64,000 bases of DNA from Paulownia fortunei (Eukaryota; Streptophyta; Magnoliopsida; Lamiales; Paulowniaceae). This document shows, piece by piece, positions 46,451-58,300 of the stretch. A model generated the notes under the pieces. The model was not told where the DNA came from and ran no database searches. It saw only the letters and a program-made list of their open reading frames with translations. The stretch covers positions 17,210,551 to 17,274,550 of the forward strand of contig CM033106.1 in the NCBI GenBank assembly GCA_019321725.1, read 5' to 3'. The translations under genes were made by a program, and so were the position numbers. Positions within the stretch are counted from its first letter, which is position 1; every line of letters starts with the position of its first letter.

Positions 46451-46799
46451 TTCTAACATTGATGAGCCAATGGAAGGCACTTCGAGTCAAAATCCTACGA
46501 AGGAACAATCAAAGGAAGAAGATAGGCAATCAAAGGTACAAACAAGGGTTGAGAATCTAAAATCTACTCATAACTTTGAAACTTCTCCTAAATTTAATGT
46601 TCCTATTCATTTTTAACAAAGATTTCAAAATAAAAAGATTGATTCACAATTTGCAAAATTTTTAGAAATCTTCAAGAAAATTTCATATCAACATTCCTTT
46701 TCCAGATGCTCTTAAACAAATGCCCAACTATACCAAGTTCATGAAAGATGTGATGTTAAGAAAAAGGCGATTGGTGGAATATGAAACTATGAATCTCAC

Positions 46800-47367
46800 A
46801 GAGGAATGTAGTGTCATTTTATAGAAAAAGCTTCCTCAAAACTTGAAGGATCCAGGGAGTTTTACTATTCCTTGTACCACATGAGGATCATTCTTTAATA
46901 AAGCATTATGTGATCTTGGATCAAGCATTAATTTGATGCTACTTTCTATTTTTAGAAAATTAAAAATTGGAAAAGTCAAGCCATCCACTATCACCTTGCA
47001 ATTGGAGGATAGGTCTCTCAACTATCCAAGAGGAGTTGTTGAAGATGTATTAGTAAAAATAGATAAATTCATATTTCCTGTAGATTTTGTGGTGTTAGAT
47101 ATGGAGGAAGACCAAGAAATTTCTTTAATTCTTGGTCGACCATTCCTTGCTACTGGGCTTACTTTGATTGATGTGCAACGCAGTAAATTAACTTTGAGAG
47201 TTAATGAGGATGAAGTGATGTTTAATATTTATTGTGCATTGAAGTTTCAAGAGGAACCACATACTTGTAATAGGATTAAAATGTTAGAAACCTGCTTGCA
47301 TGATCATTTTCTCAAACAAATTCCTGCCCAACCTTTGGAGCAATGCATTGTTCATTCCATAATGTAA
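46800..47367 (+). pseudogene. Athila-1 protease remnant
   Basis: KDPGSFTIPC, then ALCDLGSSINLM with the aspartic protease DLG motif, then KPSTITLQLEDRSLNYPRGV, VEDVLVKIDKFIFPVDFVVL, DMEEDQEISLILGRPFLATG. It is open from 46933 to 47367, unusually long for this window, but the DLGSS site lies just upstream of the Met used for that frame and a stop precedes it (near 46880). Confidence 0.85.
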
Positions 47368-47400
47368 GGTGATGACCATGATAATGATAATGAGGATTTA

Positions 47401-48448
47401 ATGCACTACTTGCTCTTTCTTAAATCAGGAGAGGTGGAGTTGAAGAAGAATAAATGCAAGGAAATAATAGGATATACCACAATCAAGAAACAAACAATAT
47501 TGCTAAAGTTGAAAATACTTCCCAAGTATTTGCAGTATGAATTTTTAGATGCTAACAACACTTATCCAATAATTATTTCACTATCCCCACCTCCTTTAAA
47601 GGTTGAGAAGTTGCTTTGTGTTTTAAAAGAGCATAAATCTGCTATTGGTTGGTCAATTTCTAATTTAGAAGGTATTAATTCTTCAATTGTCATGCATAAA
47701 ATCTTAATGAAAGAATCTTACAAACCATCTGTTGAACAGCAACGTAGACTAAATCCTGTAATTAAAAAGGTTGTAAGAAATAAAGTCTTGAAATGGTTGA
47801 ATACCGAAATTATTTATGCAATTTTTTATAGTTTTTGGATGAGTCCGGTTCAAGTAGTTCCAAAAAAGGGTGGCATGACCATAATTTAAAATAATAAAAA
47901 TGAACTAATACCAACAAGAATGGTCACAGGTTGGCAAATATGTATTGATTATAGAAAACTCAACAAAGCTACTTGTAAGGACCATTTTTCCCTCACATTC
48001 ATTGATCAAATATTAGACCAACTTGCAGGGTATCAATACTATTATTTTCTTGATGGTTATTCGGGGTACAATTAAATTGTCATAGCACTCGAAAACCAAG
48101 AGAAAACAACATTCACATATATTTATGGTACTTTTGCTTTTCAAAGAATGCCATTTAGATTATGCAATGCCCCAGCCATATTTCAAAGATGCATGATGGC
48201 AATTTTTCATGATATGGTGGAGAACATAATGGATGATATTTCAGTATTTAGCTCTTCATTTGATATATGTATATATAATCTTTCTCTTGTTTTGCAGAGA
48301 TGTGAGGAGGCTAACCTTGTTATAAAAGAAGGTATTATTTTAGGTCATTGAGTGTCCTCCAAAAGACTTGAGGTAGACCAACCAAAAAATATTACTATTG
48401 AAAAACTTCCACCACCAATTAATGTGAAAGCTACTCATAGTTTTTTGG
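47401..48448 (+). pseudogene. Athila-1 reverse transcriptase remnant
   Basis: LKVEKLLCVLKEHKSAIGWS and then SPVQVVPKKGGMT (fingers), ICIDYRKLNKAT (47940-47975), FAFQRMPFRLCNAPAIFQRC, and ENIMDDISVFSSSFD. The active-site box is shortened: three residues before MDD, present in Athila-2 (MEIFMDD), are missing. Stops occur at 47889, 48075 and 48351. Confidence 0.88.
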
Positions 48449-49805
48449 AATGATCACTTATCGAGGTTGGAGCAAAAAAATGAGAACTTTGAAGGGACAA
48501 TTAAAGAATCTTTCCAAGATGAGTTTATTTTGGCAATTAAAGATAATTTACCTTGGTATGCAGATTCTGTGAATTATCTTGTAGGTAGATTATTGCCTCT
48601 GGATCTCACATATCATCAAAAGAAAAAATTCTTACATGATGTGAAATTATATCTATAAGATAATCCCTTGCTCTTCAAAAGGTGTTCAGATTCTGTGATT
48701 TAGAGATGCATTCCAACAGAGAAAACAAATGAAATTCGAAAGCAATGTCATTCATCCCCATGTAGTGGTCATTTTAGACCTTCAAGGACAACTTCTAAGG
48801 TATTGCAATTCTATTTTTATTAGCCAACTTTGTTTAAGGATTGTTATGCTTTTGTGCAGATATGTGATCGGTGTCAAAGGGCTGGAACAATTATTAGACT
48901 CCATAAGCTTCCTTTGACTAACATAATGAAGGTTGAACTCTTTGATGTTTAGGGGATTGACTTCATGGGACCATTTCTTCCATCAAATGGCTGATCATTC
49001 ATTTTGCTTGTTGTAGATTATGTTTCCAAGTGGATAGAAGTAATTATCACACCTACTAATGATGCCAAGGTAGTGCTTAAATTATTTCACAAACATATTT
49101 TCACTTATTTTGGCACACCTGGAGCAATTATAAGTGATGAAGGTTCTCATTTTTGTAATAAAATATTTAATAACTTTTTTGCTAAGTATGGTGTAAGACA
49201 CAAGGTAGCTTTTGGATATTATCCTCAATCACATGGACAAGCCAAAATCTCAAACTGGGAAGTGAAGCAAATTTTTCAGAAAATGGTAAGCATTAATCAA
49301 AAGGATTGGGCACATAAGCTTGAAGATCCATTGTGGGCATACCTCATAATATATAAAACTCCTATAGGTATGTCTCTTTATCGATTAGTTTTTGGAAAAG
49401 TTTGTCACCTCTCCGTTGAGCTAGAACATAGAGCATATTGGGTCATACAATAATTAAATTTTGATACAAATGCAATTGGAGAAAAAAGATTATTGCAACT
49501 CAATGAAGTTGAGGAATTTTGGCTGGATGCCTATGAAAATGCTAAAATCTATAGAGAAAGAACAAAACAACGGCATGACAAAATGATCTTGAGAAGGAAA
49601 TTTCAACCCGTACAACTTGTGTTACTTTCCAATTCTAGATTAAAACTTTTTCCAAAAAAATTAAAATCTAGATAGTCTGGTCCCTTCATTGTTAACAAGA
49701 TATTTCCATTTAGGGCGGTTGAGCTCAAAGGTAAGGATGATACATTATTCCGTGTCAATGGACAAAGGTTGAAACATTATTACCAAAATGAAATTTGGAA
49801 TGCCT
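48449..49805 (+). pseudogene. Athila-1 integrase remnant (RNase H deleted upstream)
   Basis: A deletion joins the RT end to the zinc-finger leader (HLSRLEQK equivalent at 48460). Then FILAIKDNLPWYAD, YHQKKKFLHDVK, the HHCC region in broken frames (48740-48900), FMGPFLPSNG, LVVDYVSKWIEVI, IISDEGSHFCNKIFNN, and HGQAKISNWEVKQIF (49230-49275), where the third catalytic residue Glu is Lys. The C-terminal part ends with DDTLFRVNGQRLKHYY near 49785. Confidence 0.88.
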
Positions 49806-51468
49806 AATTTTCCACTTGGAGAAACAACCTAAGATATTCAATTTTGGTCTAGTTAAAGACGTTAAACAAAGTGCTTCTTTGGAGGCAACCTAAACTCTCT
49901 TCTTATTTTTGTGTATGTTATTTTATTTCTTGTTATTCTTGTGTTGTTTCATATCATGATGATTATTCCTTGATATTTTACTCGTTTTTGTAGGTTAAAG
50001 GCTATTTTTTTTTAAAAAAAGAGAGAGCATGCTATGGCATGCATGTACAGTAGGGTTTTAAATCAGAAAGAAAACCTATAGTCCTTTCTGCATACTCATT
50101 ATCTTCGTCTGACGATGCCCCTCCCACCCAGGACTAAACACCACCCATTTTTAGGAAAGTTTTCTTATTTTAAAATTCTCTCAATTATTAAGGACAATGT
50201 TTATATTAAGTTTGGGGGGGGGGGTTCAGGAGTTTAGGATAATTGGTTGTTGTTTCAGAAGTTTAATGCTTGTTGTCACTTGTTGAGTTTAGTTCATCGA
50301 CTTATTTAGTTTATTGATTGTTAAGTTTAGTAAAGAACTATGTGAATGTTTGGAAAAAAAAGTTGGAATATGTGTGTTTGTTTATGTGTCTAAACATCAA
50401 AAATTATTTTTCTTTTACTTTATAAGGTCTTGTGAATCTTGATGCACTAAGTAGTTTGTTGAGTTATATTTAATTGTTTAGAGAGTTTATAAGGTCTAAT
50501 TATTTTTCTAAATGATCCCACCAACCTCTAAAACTTGTTTGATCACTAGTCGAGGTGAAATCCTTGGTGATATAGCATTGGGGAGATGATTTAGGCTATT
50601 TTTGGACCATTTTAGCCTTTCAAGCCAACCTATACTTAAATTATTCCCTAGTGTCCACTCTTGATCCTATTGAAACAATTCTTTGGACACCTCATACACA
50701 TTATCGAGCTTTATGATATTTTTTAATTTTTGACCCTTTTTCTTCTCATTTACACAATCATTATTGAATGAATTATTATATTAAAAAAATAAAAATGAAA
50801 ATAAAGAGAAGAAAAGATTGAAAATGATGAAAATGAAGAGATTATGAATTAAGGTGTATGATTTGAACTCCCTAAGATGAATAGACCCCCATTGCATACA
50901 ACAAAAGAAATAAGTTTGGGGGTAATCCAAGATCAAAAAGAAAAAGAAATGAATATTCAATAAAGAAAAATGATCTTTTGATGGAGAAGTTGATGCTCAT
51001 TCATAAAGGTTCTAGTATGATTGTGTAAAACGAGTAATTTATAGGTATAATTTTTCAAATTTTCGAACCATTACCCAAGCCTCACAATACAAGATTTGGA
51101 AGTTTTTTTGATCTTTGATACAATAATGTACCTACATTAGTGAAGATTAATGTAAAATACAAGCCTATGTAGTTTGTTAAGCACTTCAAGAGTGGATCAA
51201 ATAGGAGTAGTTGGCTTTATAAACCTATCTGGATGATAAATGAAAGTTGATAAACTACTACTTTGACATTCTCACACACACAAGACCATGAAGTTAAGTG
51301 AAACCAATATGCATGTTAACATGTAAACTTGGTATGTTTTTTTAATTTTTTGAGATGAGATGTTAGAAAATCTTTCTTAATTTTAGTTACTTGATTCATA
51401 GAGGGATTGCTATTGAGAATTCATTTTTGATGCTTGATGACAAGCAAATCTTCAAGTTTTGGGTTATT
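49806..51468 (+). other. Athila-1 non-coding 3' region with polypurine motifs
   Basis: No env-like gene is recognisable. AAGTTTGGGGG-type tracts occur at 50208 and 50912, and a decayed one just before the 3' LTR (51451). The block GAGGACAATG-like to AAGTTTGGGGG is shared with Athila-2 (60418) and Athila-3 (63187). Confidence 0.7.
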
Positions 51469-51966
51469 TGATAAGTTGGTTTTATACCAACAATTCATAT
51501 GCATTTTGATTAACAATTGGTTTGTTTTCACGTTGTAGGTAATGGAAAAAGGAGAAGAAAATGGAAAGAAACCAAAATTGGTTGAAATTTTGAAGAATCC
51601 ACAATATGGTGCTACTAGTGGTAGTGTTCGTATTTCAATCATAGTTATTTTCTCCAATATCATATTAACTTGATTCTTAATTCATTGAAAAGAAAAGAGA
51701 TATATCTAAATTTTTTATGTTTTCCATGAAATCCAATTCTTTCGATTTCAATAAGAAAAATTGAGTTCAATAGTCAGCATTGGACTGAAACTTTTTGGCA
51801 TAGCATATCTTGGTATTTTAGACATAACTCTCTCTACAGATGTCGTATTGAGTTGATTCAAGTGTCTATAAAAAGCCAAGAAAGAGAGATACAATTCACT
51901 ACAAGATTTAACATGATCTTGGGCTTTCAAGAAGGATGATCTTACATGAGCATGGGCATGAATTGC

Positions 51967-52150
51967 TGAAACAGAATATATGGCGCCTAGGCGCCGTTCT
52001 TTCGCACCTAGGCACCATCTGAAGCTACTAAAAATAGAATACATGGCACCTAGGTGTCGTTCTTTCATGCCTAGGTTCTATTTGAAATGCTAAAATAAAA
52101 TACATAGCGCCTAGGCACGGTTCTTCCATGCCTAGGCACCAAGCGACTTG
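51967..52150. repeat. Three 62-bp tandem units with CCTAGG palindromes
   Basis: Units start at 51967, 52029 and 52091. Each reads AATA-ATGGCRCCTAGG--CGTTCTTTC--CCTAGG-, with two CCTAGG hexamers about 20 bp apart, some extended to GCGCCTAGGCGC. They lie inside the Athila LTR. A single related block occurs at 61748-61785 in the other LTR. Confidence 0.88.
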
Positions 52151-52338
52151 AAAATTCTGAAAGTGCGATATTTTTGACTTGGATTTTGGACAAAATTATT
52201 AAAGCCAACTTGTAAAAAAGACTTTGTAGATCTCTTGGGGAATAACTTGCTAAGAAAAGGGAGTTTGATGGAGATAAAAAGGGGGAAAAGCTAAGAATTT
52301 TAGGATTTTTTTGGAGACTCTTGAGGGAGGAATCATTA

Positions 52339-53040
52339 TGTAACACTCCTTCACCTAACTGCAGAGTCTAAACAAGCTGATATAGTTAAGTCAAGAAATG
52401 TTAATTTTTCATCAATATATCAAAACTAAGTACATCTGTTTACAAAACCATAACAGAGCGGCTTATTTAAAAACAAAATAGAGTTTTCAAAATAAACTAC
52501 AAAATAGTTCGAAGCATGACATATGAACAAATCTCTGTCCGGCCGCTCTAGAGACTCAGTCAACCTCTAAACCTGTACATTTCCACCTGCATCACATGAA
52601 TCTAATGAGCTAAAGGCTCAGTAAGGTGAAACTGATGCAATAACAAATAACATATATGAACATCTCATAAATTATTAAATGCATTATTCTATTTAATAAC
52701 TTTCATTCATAAATCATTCTTTAGGGCCCTTGAAGTGTGGTACCTAACTAATAGCGATAGATCATGGTTTTCGAAACCTATTTATAATGATTGGCCAATA
52801 AGAGAACTAATACGGGGTTTCCATACTTGGTCTTTCAACCTTAGATATTAGCCACATTCTATCTCATTCATTGTGGCTTTCCTATACTGATTTTTCAACC
52901 TCAAGTATTTGCCACCATTTGTTGGGTCCGTCCGTCTCTCCCGCATCCTTTGTCTACTCGACCATCAATCAAGTACCATACTTGTTTTTTAAAAACCTCA
53001 TTATATCCTTAATTGTATCATGTTTCATAAACCATACGAA
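52339..53040 (-). repeat. Truncated Del/Tekay-like LTR on the minus strand, inside the Athila-1 3' LTR
   Basis: It starts TGTAACACTCC on +, that is, ends GGAGTGTTACA on -, as the solo LTRs at 9646 and 34211 end GTGTTACA/GTGACA. Its minus strand carries TTACTGAGC--TTAGCTCAT--ATTCATG-GATGCAGGTG, matching TTATTGAGCGTTAGCTCATG--TTCATGCATTGTAGGTG at 36815-36855. The LTR 5' part is missing, and Athila sequence resumes at about 53041. Confidence 0.7.
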
Positions 53041-53539
53041 ACCTTGGAATCATAAAGTTGAGAAACTTACAAAACCTTTCAAGTTTTGAAGAGGAATTCA
53101 TTAAACTTTGTAGAGTTTTATTCTTGAATTTTTTTAAAGATATTGAAATTCATCTTATAACTCATAGTCAATTCGACACTCGAGAGAAGGAATTGATGAG
53201 CTTAGAAATTCTTAACTTACATGAGTTGTTGACTTGAATTGGTATACTTTGAAAAAAAGAACATAGGTGATAATTAGGTGAGTTATTCCTTTAGAATTTC
53301 TTACTCATAAGGTGTCTATTATATGGTTTCTAAGAACTCCACTCTTGTCTTTGCATTTTTTATCTTACTCTACTTTGTTTACCAATCATCACTTAATTTT
53401 CTAGATAAAATTGAGACTATTTAAACTATGGTACTTGATATAATTTTTTATTACAATCCTTATGGATATGATACTCAATTCACCGTTTTATTAAAATTTG
53501 ACATCGTGCACTTGCGATTTGTAAAATATTTCACGAACA

Positions 53540-54250
53540 ATATCTATCCCGCTTACTCCTATACTGACACTAGTATAATTAGGTATGCTCTTGTGATGTC
53601 AATTATTTTTTGTGCAATTCATCTAACTAATAGGAATCTTCATAAGTTGGGTGCCTCGTGCTTTTAGGATTTCAGTATGCACTATATAATGTCATGTCAA
53701 ACAAAGGCATTTGGTGTATTAGTTATCTTTCACAGACTAGCGGCATATTTATTCATCGTTTCTTTTATGTATTTGATCTAGATTCTTTCTTTCCTAAACC
53801 CTAATGCCTATCTTTCAAGCAACAATTGTAAATAGTGACATACACAAAAGGTTGGGAACAGAAGATACTGGATGAGGCATGATTGATTGAGAATGAAATG
53901 GTTCCTCCATATAGAGAAGAGTCATTCCTATACGAGTAGTGAAGAATGATAGTTTATATATGTGGATTTAGTTAATTTTTGTTGACTAGGCATAGGAGTA
54001 TTTAGGAATTTCTTGGGCCGAGTGTTGTAAAAACAGGCTACCTAGCAATCAAACTCTTGTGCATGACTAAGTAAGAAAAAAAATGCACGCACGTTAGCAC
54101 AATGACTTTTACTAACGCTCAATCCCTTGCTTGTTGGGGGGAAAAGAATAGAAAGGATTCCTCAGCTCCCTTGAGATGCAAACTCCAAGGAAGGAGCGAA
54201 GAAAGAGTTGTTCTAGATTACTTTGCTTGAGCCCCCTATGGACAACTCAA
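53540..54250. other. Unidentified insertion, right part
   Basis: This continues the non-Copia, non-Athila sequence of 44306-44702. The first 43 codons are open (YPAYSYTDTSIIRYALVMSI... to 53667), hydrophobic and not recognised. Further on (54100-54240) it is GC-balanced with GGAAGGAGCGAAGAAAG. Confidence 0.35.
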
Positions 54251-56392
54251 AAACTATTCGTAGTGAGCTAGTAGTAAAATGAAAAAAAGAATGGAGAGTA
54301 GAATTAGGATGTGGGTTTTTTTTTATTCGACAAGAAGAAGGAGCAAGGTAGAGAAAAGTAAGGAAAGAAGACCCATGAATGTATGGGTGATACATTCATA
54401 TAATAGATAGAATCTATGTGTTATTTTAATTGCTACCCTTAGACTGACCTAGATTCACTTTGGCTCAAGTGGATTACATAGGATAGGGCTCATGATCATC
54501 CCATTATTATATATGTATGGTAGATGTATGCATAGGTTTATTTAATGCTTTCCTTTTGATTATGCTTACAATCATTAGGATAGTGCAATATTAAATAAAT
54601 AAATTTAATAGATGAGGTCATGGAATTATAAAATAAACCCTCACTTGAAAGTTAAGTTTAAGAATTTCTAAAATTTTATATCAAGCAAATATGGTCAGAA
54701 TTGGGTTGGGCCAAATCATCCATACCTTCTATCAAAAGTAGAAGACATGATGATACTGCTACATTTAATACATTTTCCATGAGTCGTGGGATGCCTAAAT
54801 GATGGAAATCTACGATCTTTGCTAAACATGAGAATACCTATGGGATGAACTCATTTTTATCATTGTCCATGTGTCGTGGGAGTTTAGATGCTCCATTTGC
54901 ATGGAAGTTTGATGGGTACTGCTTGACACTTAGTATCTTATGTCGTCATATTATTAGGGCATATGGAAAGTAGTGAGACAAAATATCTTAGGGATTGCAT
55001 ATGATGCAATTGACAAGGTTTTTGTCTACCTTTTGATATTTTATATGGTTTCATATTCTTAGGCATGCAAAATATTAATTGGACCTCAAGCCTGTCAGGA
55101 AATATGATTTCTCAAATCGCCATCTAGAGGATGATGAGACTTTAACAACATATAGGAGACATTTATAATTAAAAACTATATTAGAAAGAAATATATTATT
55201 GAATAGATGCATAGTTTTCTGCCTCACTTAGGATAATAGTTGTCACATTAAAATCCACTTGGATTATTCTAGATAACAACAAACATCACTAAGCTCCAAC
55301 TTATTAGGATTGCTCTTGAAATTTGAGAATGGTTCTTAAATTTAAGAGAATTAATAATTGTGCAAAAGAGAGTTTTTGTAGTAGATGTGGAAACAACTCC
55401 TATTGAAGTCGTGAAAGCACCTCCCACACAAGTTGTAGAGGACCTTCTATAATTGTTGAATAAGGATCTCCTATAAAGAGTTATAGGAGATTCTAGCTAT
55501 CTAAGCCCAATTTTGGTTGTTGGTTATACCTCCTCCAAGACTAAAGTTAAAGAGAAGGAATAATAAAGAGTTTTCAATAGAAATAAAAATAAAACTGGGC
55601 TTGGTTAGAGGATTAATTCGGATAGGATAGGTTAATGCAACTATTGTAGTATGGAGAGCTATAGAAAGAGAAAATGCAAATATGGACTTGCTTAAACAAA
55701 TTAAAAGGTGTTATAATTCAAGCCTTGGATTAGAAAGGGTTCTAATTAAAAATTTAAATTAAAAAAGGTTTTAATTTAAGTTTAAATCTTGTTTGAAGTT
55801 AACCACTAGTTCTTCTTAGTTATTAGATACCATATATGATCCAATCTCTACAAAAGGCTGTAGAGGATGACAAGAAAAATGAGAAAAGAGGAATGGACAA
55901 TCCTTAAGCTTGAAGTTGAAGCAAAGGTTACTTCATTAGCTAAAAGAGTGGTCCACTTAGCTTTAGATGGAATTAGGGATAGTATTGCCTTTGAGACTAA
56001 AATGAAATTAAGAGTAAAAAATTTGTTGAATAGAGAAAGTTAGATTAAAAAATTAAAGGATAAATGTTCCATGGTTCTTGATGTTCATGCATTAGCAATT
56101 AATTTATACTGCCATAGAATTCCATGTTACACAATTAACAAAATAGACTTTAATTAGATAATCATAGTTTCACACACTTGTGTAATATGAGATTAGATCA
56201 TATCTCTAAGAAGATACTTCACAAGATGGCACGAATGTTTGACCTCTATAACGAGCTTGATACGCCAACCTGTGAATCTTGCCTTTAGAGAAAGATGATC
56301 AAATCACTATTTGTAGGACTAATGAAGTATCCCACAAATTCATTGGATTTGATCCATATGGATTTATATAGGCCACTAAGTGTTAGTACAAA
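54251..56392 (+). pseudogene. Copia-4 internal region: leader, gag, protease and pre-integrase remnants
   Basis: It is collinear with Copia-1 from 5280 to 7590. Shared markers are the T-tract and AGAAGGAGCAAGG block (54310), the GGCATATGG-AAGTAGTGAG block (54958), the decayed zinc knuckle (55630-55690), the protease-like LLDTIYDPIS (about 55815) and CESCL--KMIKSLF with DLIHMDLY (56270-56370). It lacks the duplicated integrase segment of Copia-1. It ends where Athila-2 begins. Confidence 0.8.
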
Positions 56393-56559
56393 GATTTCAG
56401 AAGAAAAAGATTGATTCACAATTTGCAAATTTTTTAGAAATCTTCAAGAAAATTCATATTAATATTCCTTTTGCAGATGCTATTAATTAAATGCCCAACT
56501 ATGCCAAATTCATGAAAGATGTGATGTATAGAAAAAGGTGATTGGTTGAGTTTGAAACC

Positions 56560-57234
56560 ATGAATCTCATAGAAGAATGTAGTGCCATTTTATAGAAAAA
56601 ACTTCCTCAAAAATTGAAGGATCCAGGGAGTTTTATTATTCCTTGTACCATAGGAAAATCTTTCTTTGATAAAACATTATGCGATCTTGGAGCAAGTATT
56701 AATTTGATGCCACTTTCTATTTTCAGGAAACTAGGAATTAGAAAAGTCAAGCCATCCACTATCACCTTGCAATTGGCGGATAGGTCTCTCACCTATCCAA
56801 GAGGAGTTTTTGAAGATATATTGGTAAAAGTGGATAAATTCATATTTCCTGTAGATTTTGTGGTGTTAGATATGGAGGAAGACCAAGAAATTCCTTTAAT
56901 TCTTGGTCGACCATTCCTTAGTATCGGGCGTGCTTTAAATAATGTGCAATGCAGTGAATTAACTCTAAGAGTTAATGAGGATGAAGTTAATATTTATCGT
57001 GCAGTGAAGTTTCAAGAGGAACCACATACTAGTAATAGGATTGAAATGTTAGAAACTTTCTTGCATGATCAATTTCTTAAACAAATTCATACCGAACCTT
57101 TAGAGCAATGCATTGTTCATTCAATAATGCAAGGTAATCACCATGATATTGATAATGACAATTTAATGCATTACTTGCTTTTTCTTGAATTAGGAGAGGT
57201 GGAGTTGAAGAAGGATCTATATAAGGAAGAATAG
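56560..57234 (+). pseudogene. Athila-2 protease and following linker
   Basis: A 206-codon open stretch (56614-57234) includes PGSFIIPCTIGKSFFDK, TLCDLGASINLMPLSIFRKL (DLGAS active site), KPSTITLQLADRSLTYPRGV, FVVLDMEEDQEIPLILGRPF and a linker ending YKEE. It is the best-preserved protease in the window. It looks catalytically complete by motif but has no upstream gag. Confidence 0.9.
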
Positions 57235-58300
57235 TAGATTCCATAATCAAGGAACAAACAATATCACCGGAGTTGAAAGCACTTTCCGAGCATTTGTGGT
57301 ATGAATTTCTAAGTGCTAATAACACTTATTCAGTAATTGTTTCAGCATCCTTATCTCCTTTAGAGGTTGAAAAGTTGCTTCATATTTTAAGAGAGCATAA
57401 ATCTGCTATTGGTTGGTCAATTATTGATTTAAATGGTATTAGTTCTTCAATTATCATGCATAAAATCTTAATGGAAGAATCTTACAAACCATCTATTTAA
57501 CATCAACGTAGACTAAATCCTGCAATGAAAGAGGTTATAAGAAATGAAGTTTTGAAATGGTTGAATGTTGGAATTATTTATGCAATTTCTGATAGTTCTT
57601 GGGTGAGTCCGGTTCAAGTAGTTTCAAAAAAGGGTGGCATGACTATAATTCACAATGATAATAATGAACTAATACCAATAAGAACGGTCATAGATTGGTG
57701 AGTATGTATTAATTATAGAAAACTCAACAAAGCTACTCGTAAGGACCATTTTTCCCTTCTATTTATTGATCAAATATTAGACCGACTTGCAGGGTATCAA
57801 TACTATTATTTTCTTGATGGTTATTTGGGGTACAATCAAATTGTCATAGTACCCGAAGATCAAGAGAAAACAACAATCACATACCCTTATGGTACTTTTT
57901 CTTTTCGAAGAATGCCATTTGGATTATGTAATGCCCCAATCATATTTCAAAGATACATTATGGTAATTTTTCATGATATGGTGGAGAACATAATGGAAAT
58001 TTTTATGGATGATTTTTTAGTATTTGGCTCCTCATTTGATATATGTCTACATAATCTTTCTCTTGTTTTGAAGAGATGTGAGGAGACTAACCTTATTTTA
58101 AATTGGAAAAAATGCCATTTTATGGTAAAAGAAGGTATTATTTTGGGTCATCGAGTGTCCTACGAAGGCCTTGAGATAGACCAAGCAAAAATTATTGCTA
58201 TTGAAAAACTTTCACCACCAAGCAATGCGAAAGCTATTTATAGTTTTTTGGGACATGTCGAGTTTTATAAAAGATTATTAAAGATTTTTCAAAAATTATA
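57235..58300 (+). pseudogene. Athila-2 reverse transcriptase remnant
   Basis: LEVEKLLHILREHKSAIGWS, then SWVSPVQVVSKKGGMT, CINYRKLNKAT (57705), then the open stretch 57825-58301 with GTFSFRRMPFGLCNAPIIFQ, IFMDDFLVFGSSFD (MDD active box), LILNWKKCHFMVKEGIILGH and LGHVEFYKR. Stops are at 57240, 57500 and 57700. The active-site box is intact here, unlike in Athila-1. Confidence 0.9.

Larger units (their letters stand above)
44703..53539 (+). mobile_element. Athila-1: degenerate Athila-type Ty3/Gypsy element
   Basis: 5' LTR (44703-45607), tRNA-Asp-type primer site (45614), gag, protease, RT, integrase (45920-49805), a non-coding 3' part with polypurine motifs, and 3' LTR (51469-53539, itself interrupted). 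The order PR-RT-IN is that of Gypsy. The primer site and protein text match the Athila lineage. The bases flanking it are GCATC and ATATC, which may be one target duplication changed by two transitions. RNase H is deleted. Confidence 0.88.
51469..53539 (+). repeat. 3' LTR of Athila-1, interrupted
   Basis: It starts TGATAAGTTGGTTTTATACC and ends TTTCACGAACA. The left part (51469-52338) and right part (about 53041-53539) match the LTR at 61220. Between them lies a minus-strand LTR fragment (52339-53040). The left part also has a three-fold 62-bp repeat that is absent from the 5' LTR. Confidence 0.85.
43052..56392 (+). mobile_element. Copia-4: Copia element split by a large nested insertion and truncated at its 3' side
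   Basis: It has an LTR (43052-43735), a primer site (43737) and a leader (43749-44305), then an insertion of about 10 kb (44306-54250, which holds Athila-1). The same leader then resumes and runs through gag, protease and pre-integrase remnants (54251-56392). Both halves are collinear with Copia-1 (4495-5170 and 5280-7590). At 56392, inside the integrase start, it is cut by Athila-2. There is no 3' LTR. Confidence 0.8.
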
